Below, one piece after another: positions 7,075-14,218 of a DNA stretch of 64,000 nt. The stretch spans positions 1 to 64,000 of the forward strand of contig CACYWP010000001.1 in NCBI GenBank assembly GCA_902778135.1, given 5' to 3'. Within the stretch, counting starts at the first letter, position 1. Every line of letters begins with the position of its first letter. The notes beneath the pieces are model-generated. The model was not told where the DNA came from and searched no databases. It worked only from the letters and a program-made list of their open reading frames with translations. The DNA comes from an uncultured Coriobacteriaceae bacterium. GTDB taxonomy: Bacteria > Actinomycetota > Coriobacteriia > Coriobacteriales > Atopobiaceae. The translations under genes and the position numbers were made by a program.

Positions 7075-9456
7075 GTGGGTGCGCTGGCAGACGCGTTGGA
7101 TTGGGAGCTGCTGGTCTCCCGTCTTCCCCCAGCCTGGGCTGATCGTTTCGACGTCCTGTTGCGCCGTTCCCTGGCGCGGCTGCTGGCCTCCGCTCGTGAC
7201 GGGAGTGCGATGGCGGTGCCCGAGGCGGTCCGGACCGCGGCGGTTGGAGCTTGGCGAAAGCGTCACATGGCCACCGCCTCGAAGGCTGCCCGCCGGCGCA
7301 TGAGCTACGCCCGCCTATGCAATGAGCCGTCGTTCCGCGAGCTGGAGCAACGGCTCTTGCGCAGGTACTGGAAGAGCCATGCGGGCCTGCTCCAGACCGA
7401 CAGGGTGGACGCAGGCGTCATGACACTTGCCGAGGCATGTTCCACCTTCCGCTCCCTGCATCCCAAGCTGGGGATGACGTCGCTGGACGGCCTGATGCAC
7501 GAATGCCTGTCCGAGGCCCTAGGGCACGCGGACGTCAGGGCCGTTGTCTGCGAGTCGCTGTCTGCGCTGGTATTGGATAAAGCTCGAACGGATGACCTCT
7601 CGACGCTCGTGCGCCTGCGTCGTGAGGATCCGCCCGGGTCCGACCGCTGGCGCAGCCACGCCTTCGGCCTGCAGGGTGCCTCGAGCATGGACGACGTCCG
7701 TGGCCTGGTGCGCCACGGACACCTGGTCTCCGCCATCATCCGGCATGCGTACGGGCAGGACACCATTGCCGCAGCGGCGCAGGACTTGCTCTCGCGGCAC
7801 CTGTCCCATGACGCCGACGTCACTGCCCTGAACGGGCTGCTCTCCGCGTTGTTCGGTATCGACGACCCCGTGGGGCCATCCGTCTCTCGCATGACACGGC
7901 GGGCGGCGGCCGAGGTCGAGGACCATCTTCAAGGAGAGGAGTTTGCTGCCCTGGTAGCCGACGCCCTGCTCGAGAACCCCCTCTATGCGCTCCAGTACCA
8001 GCGGTCAGTGGAGCTGAAGCTGCGCGTGCGAGAGAGCGTTCCCGAGACGCCGATGGAGGCCTATCCGCTGGCGCGGACGATGCGTCGGCGCTTCGTCGTG
8101 CACGTGGGTCCCACCAATTCGGGCAAGACCCACGACGCCCTGCAGGAGCTGATGGCTGCGGAGTCCGGTGCCTACCTCGGGCCCTTGCGCCTGCTGGCGT
8201 ACGAGCAGTTCCAGCGCATGAACCAGGAGGGCACGCCCTGCACCATGCTGACGGGGGAGGAGCGCATCGAGGTCGCAGGGGCGCGACACGTGTCCTCCAC
8301 CGTGGAGATGGCGGACTTCCACCAGGCGGTGGACGTCGCCGTCATCGACGAGGCCCAGATGGTCACCGACCCCGACCGCGGCCACAACTGGACGGCTGCG
8401 ATCCTGGGCATCCCCGCGCGGGAGGTCCATGTCTGCTGTGCGCCGCATGCCGAGCGCATCGTGTGCGACCTGGTTGACCTCTGCGAGGACGAATGCGAGG
8501 TCGTGCGTCACGAGCGGCTGGTCCCGCTGCGGGCGGTGAGAAGAAGGCTGCGCGTGCCCGAGGACGTGCGGCCGGGGGATGCCCTCATAGTCTTCTCGCG
8601 CCGCTCGGTGCACGCGGTCGCCGCGGATGTTGCGGCATCCGGGCTGAGGGCCTCGGTGGTCTATGGGGCGCTGCCCCATGACGTGCGCCACGAGGAGGCG
8701 CGTCGCTTCGATGAGGGCGAGACCGACGTGGTCGTCGCTACCGATGCCATCGGCATGGGCATGAACCTGCCCATCCGCCGCATCGTCTTCGTGGAGCAGG
8801 AGAAGTATGACGGACGTGCGATGCGCACCCTGCTGCCGGGCGAGGTCCAACAGATAGCTGGGCGTGCGGGCAGATTTGGCCGCTACGAAGAGGGAACGTT
8901 CGCCTCCACCCGACGCGTGCGCGAGATTGCCCGTCTGTACGGGGAGTCCGTGCCCGACATCGAGTCGATTCCGGTGGGCATCCCCAACGACATCGCCCTG
9001 GTGCGCGACGCGACGCTGGGGGAGTCGTTGCGCCAGTGGATGGCCATCGAGCAGCCGCTCCCCTTCGTGCGGATCGACGTGTCGCGCGAGCTGGGGCTGC
9101 TGTCCGAGATCGAGGCGCGCCTCGACGAGGGCCGTGCCCGCGACAGGGACACCAAGCTGAGGGTCCTGACGCTGGCGACGATGCCCTTCGACGAGCGCGA
9201 CCGTCGCCTGAGGGACGCATGGCGCCAGATGGTGGACGTGGTGCTGGAGGGGAGCGAGGCACGGTTGGACGTGCCCAAACCGCCGAGGGAGGGGGCGCGG
9301 CTGGCTGACCTGGAGGCTGACTACCACTACTGCGACCTGCTCTACCTGTTCGAGCGCTCGTTTGGGGAGCAGGAACGGATGGACCTGCTGACGGCGCGGC
9401 GGGAGCAGATCTCACAGGCGATCATGGGCGTGCTGGCGGGTGGAAGCGTGCGGTGA
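7075..9456 (+). CDS. SUV3-like DExH RNA helicase
   Basis: ATP-dependent helicase resembling mitochondrial SUV3, which unwinds RNA for degradation. The start is uncertain: the frame is open back through the tRNA genes, so it must be downstream of them; the GTG at 7075 (793 residues) is the first candidate. The first ~330 residues are not recognised. The motor begins with Walker A GPTNSGKT (345-352), then SSTVEM, Walker B VIDEAQM (SUV3 has DEIQM), followed by DPDRGHNWT as in SUV3. Domain 2 has VVYGALP, VATDAIGMGMNLPI and the arginine-finger motif QQIAGRAGRFG. The C-terminal ~200 residues resemble the SUV3 helical tail. It sits between two tRNA-Glu copies. RNA turnover is inferred from the family. 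Confidence 0.82.
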   Translation: MGALADALDWELLVSRLPPAWADRFDVLLRRSLARLLASARDGSAMAVPEAVRTAAVGAWRKRHMATASKAARRRMSYARLCNEPSFRELEQRLLRRYWKSHAGLLQTDRVDAGVMTLAEACSTFRSLHPKLGMTSLDGLMHECLSEALGHADVRAVVCESLSALVLDKARTDDLSTLVRLRREDPPGSDRWRSHAFGLQGASSMDDVRGLVRHGHLVSAIIRHAYGQDTIAAAAQDLLSRHLSHDADVTALNGLLSALFGIDDPVGPSVSRMTRRAAAEVEDHLQGEEFAALVADALLENPLYALQYQRSVELKLRVRESVPETPMEAYPLARTMRRRFVVHVGPTNSGKTHDALQELMAAESGAYLGPLRLLAYEQFQRMNQEGTPCTMLTGEERIEVAGARHVSSTVEMADFHQAVDVAVIDEAQMVTDPDRGHNWTAAILGIPAREVHVCCAPHAERIVCDLVDLCEDECEVVRHERLVPLRAVRRRLRVPEDVRPGDALIVFSRRSVHAVAADVAASGLRASVVYGALPHDVRHEEARRFDEGETDVVVATDAIGMGMNLPIRRIVFVEQEKYDGRAMRTLLPGEVQQIAGRAGRFGRYEEGTFASTRRVREIARLYGESVPDIESIPVGIPNDIALVRDATLGESLRQWMAIEQPLPFVRIDVSRELGLLSEIEARLDEGRARDRDTKLRVLTLATMPFDERDRRLRDAWRQMVDVVLEGSEARLDVPKPPREGARLADLEADYHYCDLLYLFERSFGEQERMDLLTARREQISQAIMGVLAGGSVR

Positions 9457-9535
9457 GGCGCGGTTGCCGCGTGGCAGCAGATGCCGGGAGACCGGGAGGT
9501 CGAAAACTTGCCTGCCTTGATTTTCATATTGACCC

Positions 9536-9564
9536 TTGCGCGCTGCGGACATTTCCCGTAAAGT
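9536..9564 (+). promoter_or_regulatory. Promoter of tRNA-Glu copy 2
   Basis: TTGCGC (9536-9541), 17 bases, TAAAGT (9559-9564), 29 bases before the tRNA. Confidence 0.6.
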
Positions 9565-9593
9565 ACCTATACAGCGCTTCGGCGCACACATAC

Positions 9594-9670
9594 GGCCCGT
9601 TCGTCTAGCGGTTTAGGACGCCGCCCTCTCAAGGCGGAGATCACCAGTTCGAATCTGGTACGGGCTACCA
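9594..9670 (+). tRNA. tRNA-Glu (anticodon CTC), copy 2
   Basis: Same mature sequence as the copy at 6915, with encoded CCA and its own promoter and terminator. Its 3' half is the left member of a 90-bp direct repeat with 13471-13560, so it is the likely integration target of the island to its right. Confidence 0.93.
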
Positions 9671-9713
9671 AACACTCGCAGGCCCTCCGGGGCCTGTTTT
9701 CGTATGGAACGAA
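9624..9713 (+). repeat. Direct repeat, left (att-like, 3' half of tRNA-Glu plus terminator)
   Basis: Runs from the anticodon arm of the intact tRNA-Glu through its terminator to 9713. It matches 13471-13560 over 90 bases with four differences. Confidence 0.85.
9679..9700 (+). terminator. Terminator of tRNA-Glu copy 2
   Basis: Stem CAGGCCC (9679-9685) with GGGCCTG (9690-9696), loop TCCG, then TTTT. Confidence 0.75.
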
Positions 9714-10025
9714 ACCTTTGGGGGATTATTACAGGATGGCGGATTCGTCCAGACGATGATGAAACTGCCCGCGCCCTACAATTCAGAAGACGGCATCCGT
9801 CAATTGTCGCTGGCTTTCTCGAGAACCGGCGTGAGACTGGCTGTGCGAATGAGATTGAAGCCAGATTCAATTTGACACGGGGAGCGAGCCGTGTCGCCGG
9901 TTGCTGGCGCGTAATGCTACCCCTTAGCTAAGCTGCGAACTCTACCTAGCCGTCTCTTCTCTTGAAGGCGCTCTGCGTGGGTTGAATTGACCAATACACT
10001 GACTAACACACCGCAGAAGCGCAGA
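9714..10025. other. Left end of the island, no gene seen
   Basis: About 310 bases with no ORF having a credible start or family signal. The open frames here are tRNA-antisense or chance readings. Confidence 0.5.
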
Positions 10026-10370
10026 CTAAAGCCTAGATGAAAACCAGCACTTCGGAAAACCGCTGCATCCCAAAAATGCCCCGTGCCCGCCATTGCGCCT
10101 CACAAGCTTTGATCCGCACCAAGGGCACGTGCCTCCTACCCTTGCGTTCTCGGAAGGCACCACGTAGTAGCGTCCCGTCGTGATGTTCTGCACCTTCGTA
10201 TAGCCATCGATTGTCTCGCCAACCCGTTGGCTTAGTCGATGTTCCGGCAGGGACCTAGTTGGTTGAGAGCCGCTACGGGAGCGATTCTTCACCGGGTAGC
10301 CACAGTTAGGACATGACGTAGCATAAGAAGAGATTTTTCGTTTGCATTCTGGGCAATATATAAAAGCCAA
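10026..10370 (-). CDS. Double zinc-ribbon protein with topoisomerase-type C4 finger
   Basis: 114 residues. The N-terminal ribbon is CPECK...CPNCG (residues 6-24). A linker of ~55 residues contains VGETIDGYTKVQNITTGRYYVVPS. The C-terminal CPWCGSKLV...GAFLGCSGFPKCWFS matches the C4 zinc finger at the end of type IA topoisomerases, also found alone in accessory proteins. DNA or RNA binding is therefore plausible but not shown. It is the first gene inside the island and is transcribed toward the tRNA. Function unknown beyond metal binding. Confidence 0.72.
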   Translation of the reverse strand: MAFIYCPECKRKISSYATSCPNCGYPVKNRSRSGSQPTRSLPEHRLSQRVGETIDGYTKVQNITTGRYYVVPSENARVGGTCPWCGSKLVRRNGGHGAFLGCSGFPKCWFSSRL

Positions 10371-10496
10371 CGCGGACTCCTAAACCTCTACAACCATGCT
10401 GGGCTGTAACAGCATTCGTCAATAACTTAGAAGTTATACAAAGTGTAGCGGCTTTCCGTCGTGATGCTCGGCTGGATGGCTTCGAATGCCTGATAG

Positions 10497-11312
10497 GTGG
10501 CAATCCTCAGACGCTTGATCGGTGCTGTTCCTATGCGAAGATGGGCGATACCAAGGTTGCGGTCCGAGGTACGCGGGTTCGAGAAGTGCTCTGGGGCGAC
10601 GGACGTGCGGCAGATGTTCACGAGCTGCAACCGCCTCGTGGGCGGCACGGGCTACGTGCCAACGAGCACTGCGGGCAAGAACAACCTGGTGCTTGGCTCC
10701 ACGGGCGTGCTGGCCGACCCGGGCAGCGACTCGCGCACGTGGGTGTGGGCTCACCTGTACGACACCGGGGCTCTGGAGATCACGGCGAGCTCGACGCCCG
10801 ACACCCAGCGGGCCGTGCTTGTGACCGGGAAGATCTGCGCCAACGCGCACTACCAGGCAGTTGGCGCGACGCCCTGGTACGACCAGAGGGCGAGCCTGCG
10901 AACGTGCGAGTTCAAGGCTGACCTGGGCTCGGTGACGCTCTCCTCGCTGGACTACTGGTTCTACTCGAACACGACGCTCACGGCGGTGACCGGCTGGGCG
11001 AACGTGAGGGGGCTTGCGTCGCTGCGCTATGCCTTCAACGCCTGCTCGGGGCTGGTGACGCTGGACCTCTCGGGGCTGGACCCGTCGTCGCTGGCGGACC
11101 TGTTCTACGCTTTCGCGCAGTGCGGGAGCCTCACGACGATCTACGCGGACTCGAGCTGGGTGCTGCCTGCGGGTGTGTCGGGCATGGGCATGTTCTACAA
11201 CGACACACGGCTGGTCGGGGGGAATGGGACGGCTTACAGCTCAAGCGCCTACGGGTATGCGCGGATGGTGATTGACCGGGTCGGGCAGGCGGGGTACCTC
11301 ACGGCTCGATAG
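10497..11312 (+). pseudogene. BspA-like surface protein fragment (5'-truncated)
   Basis: The reading frame starts with no signal peptide and no credible ribosome-binding site; the recognisable part begins near GFEKCSGATDVRQMF. Two degenerate DUF285-type leucine-rich repeat stretches are present (ATDVRQMFTSCNRLVGG; LRYAFNACSGLVTLDLSGL), then the ending MVIDRVGQAGYLTAR typical of this surface-protein type. In intact proteins these follow many further repeats and a signal peptide, so this looks like the 3' end of a larger gene captured in or left behind by the island. It could still be expressed as a cytoplasmic protein. It is convergent with the antitoxin gene, 16 bases apart. Confidence 0.55.
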
Positions 11313-11328
11313 AGACAATCTGACAAAG

Positions 11329-12408
11329 TCACGCCACGGATACGTGGTACTTGCACCGCAGGGACTGCATACCATTGCCATGCTTAAGGTACCCGTCGTT
11401 CTCAAGGCGACCCAGAACGATTCCTGGGTCACGATCGATACTGTTAGCAAAGGCAATGATAGAAGGCACTGTAAAGTGTCCTTCGTTCCTACAGACGAAG
11501 CTCTGATAGAGCTGCGGATCTATCAGCTTGTTCTCCGCGTACTCGTCCGCCTTCTGCTCGATGTCACCGACATCGCCATCAAACGAGATGCCGTAGTCCC
11601 CGTGGATGACGTGCCCCGCCTCGTGCAGGAGGGTAAACCAGAACGAATCGGCGTAGAGTCTCCGGTCGTTGACCATCATCATCACGCTCTTGCCAACTCT
11701 CTTTGTTGCCCCGTTTGTCTTGGAGCCTTTCAGGTTTGGCAGGACCACGAGCACGACGCCAGCCTCGAGAAACCTTTCTTTGACAAGCGGATAGAAGCCT
11801 TCATGATTCGTTGTCTGGGTAAGCGCGAACTCGATGGCTTCCTCAAATCTCTTCTTGTCGAACTTTGGCGCGGCAATGCCCGTGACCTTGTTGGTGGCAA
11901 TCTGTACCATGGCGTTGGCCTTTGCTATGCTTGCCTCGCTCATCGCGCCTGTGGACGACCTGAAGCTTACCGCCATGTCTCGGTCAGTAAGAACGGTGAG
12001 GGAGGCTACTCCTAGGAAGGATCTGACCTGCTCTACCTGCTCGCCAATCCTTCTGGGAAGATCCGGAAGACCGAACTTGTCCCGGAAGTAGTCGTATCCC
12101 AGCATCTTCAGGACGCTCTTCTCACGCTCCAGCTCCTTATCGGACTCTATCTGCGCGAGAGCGATGTCGTACGCATTCTGCAGGTTGAGCCAGTACTGCA
12201 CGGTTGTTCCGAGCATCCTTGACAGCTTCATTGCCATATCAACGGACAGGCTCTGCTTACCTCTCATAAGCAAACTTAGATTCTTTGGGGTTGTGCCCAA
12301 CCTTTTCGCAAAGTCCGCCTGGGTAAGGCCGCTTTCTTCGACGATTTCTTCGATGTAGTAGCCAGGATGGAATGCCAGGGAGTCCTTGTATTCAATGTAG
12401 TTACTCAT
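11329..12408 (-). CDS. higA: HigA-type antitoxin fused to an ImmA/IrrE metallopeptidase domain
   Basis: 359 residues. Residues ~10-75 are an XRE/HigA helix-turn-helix (HPGYYIEEIVEESGLTQADFAKRLGTT written in parts: HPGYYIEEI, GLTQADFAKRLG, LSMLM-type turn at LSLLMRGKQ). The C-terminal half carries an ImmA/IrrE zinc-peptidase motif, LLHEAGHVIHGD, with a downstream DIEQKADEYAEN that supplies the third ligand. It overlaps the toxin gene by 8 bases, so the pair is translationally coupled with the toxin first, as in hig loci. Expected role: neutralise the toxin and repress the promoter at 12795-12842. The peptidase domain may control cleavage of a repressor or of the antitoxin itself; inferred from the family. 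Confidence 0.82.
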   Translation of the reverse strand: MSNYIEYKDSLAFHPGYYIEEIVEESGLTQADFAKRLGTTPKNLSLLMRGKQSLSVDMAMKLSRMLGTTVQYWLNLQNAYDIALAQIESDKELEREKSVLKMLGYDYFRDKFGLPDLPRRIGEQVEQVRSFLGVASLTVLTDRDMAVSFRSSTGAMSEASIAKANAMVQIATNKVTGIAAPKFDKKRFEEAIEFALTQTTNHEGFYPLVKERFLEAGVVLVVLPNLKGSKTNGATKRVGKSVMMMVNDRRLYADSFWFTLLHEAGHVIHGDYGISFDGDVGDIEQKADEYAENKLIDPQLYQSFVCRNEGHFTVPSIIAFANSIDRDPGIVLGRLENDGYLKHGNGMQSLRCKYHVSVA

Positions 12409-12772
12409 AATGTCTGCTCACCTCTTCGATTCTGACGATTTCCACGGTGCTGGCTATCTCGTCGATGTTGCACGGATCAAACTGTTTTCCGTCTTCATCA
12501 AGTGGCCGCAGGATTATCCTCCAGGGGTCGCGCCTCGTTTTGACGTCGATAGCGAAGAGGCCCTCCAGGTCCTTGCCGTTCTTGTTCAGCAGCTTGTGAA
12601 AGTGGAATTGCCGCTGGACAACGATATCCTTCAGGACGACGGCCTGCTTGAGCGCGTTAATCCTAGCCTTTAGGCTTACCACCAGCTTGCCGTCTCCTGC
12701 GAACAGCCTCTTCGCCGCCTTGGGGTCAGTACATTGCTCCTCGACCTTCTTCGATGCGTAAACAACTTCCAA
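12401..12772 (-). CDS. higB: HigB/RelE-like toxin
   Basis: 123 residues from a TTG start at 12772 with AGGA six bases upstream. The sequence has the RelE/HigB pattern: an N-terminal strand (MEVVYASKKVEEQCTDP), a helical stretch (FAGDGKLVVSLKARINAL), GKDLEGLFAIDVKTRRDPWRIILRP as the core strands with basic residues, and a C-terminal strand VEIVRIEEVSRHYE. It is a predicted ribosome-dependent mRNA interferase, paired with the antitoxin encoded immediately downstream. The catalytic residues are not individually assignable by eye. Confidence 0.75.
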   Translation of the reverse strand: MEVVYASKKVEEQCTDPKAAKRLFAGDGKLVVSLKARINALKQAVVLKDIVVQRQFHFHKLLNKNGKDLEGLFAIDVKTRRDPWRIILRPLDEDGKQFDPCNIDEIASTVEIVRIEEVSRHYE

Positions 12773-12794
12773 GCTTGTCCTGCTTTCAAAGTAG

Positions 12795-12842
12795 ATTACC
12801 CAACGGGTAATTCATTGTACACCCCCATTGCCCGCTCATCAA
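12795..12842 (-). promoter_or_regulatory. Promoter and operator of the higBA pair
   Basis: On the minus strand: TTGATG (12842-12837), 17 bases, TACAAT (12819-12814). Immediately downstream is a perfect inverted repeat ATTACCC-3-GGGTAAT (12795-12811), placed where a HigA dimer would block transcription. Confidence 0.72.
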
Positions 12843-12870
12843 GCGAGTGGTTATGAATATCGCGCAAATG

Positions 12871-12895
12871 GAGGGGCCGAGTCTTTCGGCCCCTC
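12871..12895 (-). terminator. Hairpin after the small island gene
   Basis: 10-bp stem (12871-12880 with 12886-12895) and a 5-base loop lie between the stop at 12944 and the higBA promoter. No strong T-run, so a weak terminator at best. Confidence 0.45.
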
Positions 12896-12943
12896 GCTAG
12901 GATTCGTACGTTCTGGCAATCGAGATTACTGATGCAAAACTGT

Positions 12944-13264
12944 TCATTCAGAATGCATCTCGCCCGTGATCTGCGCCGGGTAGTCTGGCATCTCCTCATA
13001 GCCGAGGATCGTGTTCTTCCACCACTCCTCGCTAGCGGTGCCGGAGCTAACACATGCGTCGAGCAGAGCTTGGCGCTCCTCCGGCGTGTGGCTCATGAAG
13101 TCATAGTGCATGGCGTCCTGGACAGCGATAGTGGTCTCCAACATCTCCATCACCACGTCCCACATTTCCTCTGCGGTGTAGGACTCGGGGCTATCGAGGA
13201 CCATGTCTCCCTTGAAGTACGCGAGCTCCTCGGCCATGCATAGCTCTTGCCATTTATCCGTCAT
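12944..13264 (-). CDS. Small acidic protein of unknown function (106 residues)
   Basis: Not recognised. The ATG at 13264 has an excellent ribosome-binding site (AAGGAGG, 7 bases upstream); the longer open frame upstream runs through the tRNA-Glu remnant and is an artefact. The protein is acidic and helical, with MTDKWQELCMAEELAYF at the start and FMSHTPEERQALLDAC and EEMPDYPAQI later. No signal peptide or membrane segment. A decayed second copy lies at 18718-18891, which shows that the family is real and has been duplicated in this region. Confidence 0.65.
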   Translation of the reverse strand: MTDKWQELCMAEELAYFKGDMVLDSPESYTAEEMWDVVMEMLETTIAVQDAMHYDFMSHTPEERQALLDACVSSGTASEEWWKNTILGYEEMPDYPAQITGEMHSE

Positions 13265-13470
13265 GGTGTATCCTCCTTGGTAAGGTTCTGCACTGCGTTT
13301 GCCCAGTTGAGCGCATCTGTCTACTGGGGACAAACTGGGGACAATCGCAAGTAAAACTTCGATAATGCGTTTCGTTTCGAGTTCTTGCGAGTTCTTGGGA
13401 CAAGAACAAATTCCCAGCTCACACGCCCGTTTCTTACAGTAAGTGCGTGTGAGTTCCGAGTCCCTAGCTT

Positions 13471-13560
13471 CCCTCTCAAGGCGGAGATTACCAGTTCGAA
13501 TCTGGTACGGGCTACCAAACATCCGCAGGCCCTCCGGGGCCTGTTTTCGTATGGAGCGAA
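13471..13560 (+). repeat. Direct repeat, right (truncated tRNA-Glu 3' half and terminator)
   Basis: Lacks the 5' half of the tRNA, so it is not a functional tRNA. Starts at the anticodon arm and runs through the terminator hairpin (13526-13547). Matches 9624-9713 with four differences in 90 bases. Confidence 0.85.
13526..13547 (+). terminator. Terminator carried on the tRNA-Glu remnant
   Basis: Same CAGGCCC...GGGCCTG stem and TTTT as after the intact tRNA-Glu copy 2. Confidence 0.6.
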
Positions 13561-13630
13561 GCTTCGGGCGCAACGGTGACTTCGAGGATGATGCCCGCTC
13601 ATAGCCGAGGCATTCATGATGTCGCAAAGG

Positions 13631-14038
13631 CTAGACGTATCTCTCGAATGGGTTGTACTCCTCGCCCTTATCGTCTACGAACGGATCGCCCAATAGGGTG
13701 ACTTCTCCATCTGCCAATCGAGCTTCGGAGTACGTGCTCGTCCGTGAGGGAAAGTCGTAGGTCAGCTGTTGGGCGATGCCGGTCGTGATGCCGTCTTCTT
13801 CTACAACCCGATCGCAATCAACTTCGAGATCAAGAAGCTCGAAGATATCCCCGGCGGCTCTCACGTCCTGCCTAAAACGTCGAAGACTCTCATCGTGCCT
13901 GCGGCTCTCGCCCCGGGTTATGATCAACTGGAGGGCATCCGAGAGTATGTCAGCTATCTCATCGATGGTGGTCGCGGCATCCAATTGGTCACGAGGGTCC
14001 GTGATACCCATTTCACCAACACCATGCGAATAGCCCAT
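13631..14038 (-). CDS. Hypothetical protein
   Basis: Not recognised. 135 residues from the ATG at 14038; a second ATG at 14011 gives 126 residues (GGTGAA nearby), and neither has a strong ribosome-binding site. The sequence is acidic, with a helical first half (TTIDEIADILSDALQLIITRG; split by eye) and a more polar second half ending GEEYNPFERYV. It lies just outside the right island repeat and is divergent from the large BspA-like gene. Confidence 0.5.
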   Translation of the reverse strand: MGYSHGVGEMGITDPRDQLDAATTIDEIADILSDALQLIITRGESRRHDESLRRFRQDVRAAGDIFELLDLEVDCDRVVEEDGITTGIAQQLTYDFPSRTSTYSEARLADGEVTLLGDPFVDDKGEEYNPFERYV

Positions 14039-14218
14039 GCGTGAGTAGATTCTGCCTGTCAACCCATTAAATTTGACGCGATAGGATATGTAGCACAACG
14101 CAATCTCCCGTTCCGCACTGGCCTTTTACCTGCAGCTAAGCCCATACTACAGCAAGCTCCCCAATCGGCCTCTTGAATTACACTTAGCACTGTGGTGGTT
14201 CCGAGAGGGGAGAAACCA

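Larger units (their letters stand above)
9671..13560. mobile_element. Integrase-less genomic island at tRNA-Glu
   Basis: A 3.8-kb segment lies between the intact tRNA-Glu and a truncated duplicate of its 3' half plus terminator, the pattern left by site-specific integration into a tRNA gene. Content is accessory: zinc-ribbon protein, truncated BspA fragment, HigB/HigA-ImmA toxin-antitoxin pair, small orphan gene. Parts look lower in GC than the flanks. No integrase, excisionase or replication gene is visible, so it is a remnant or depends on another element for movement. Confidence 0.7.

Noticed and set aside
9613..9870. Minus-strand frame through the tRNA-Glu (SPYQIRTGDLRLERAAS)
   Set aside because: Well-known artefact: the antisense reading of a tRNA gene.
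13265..13627. N-terminal extension of the 12944 gene through the tRNA remnant
   Set aside because: Same tRNA-antisense artefact; the strong ribosome-binding site is at the internal start 13264.
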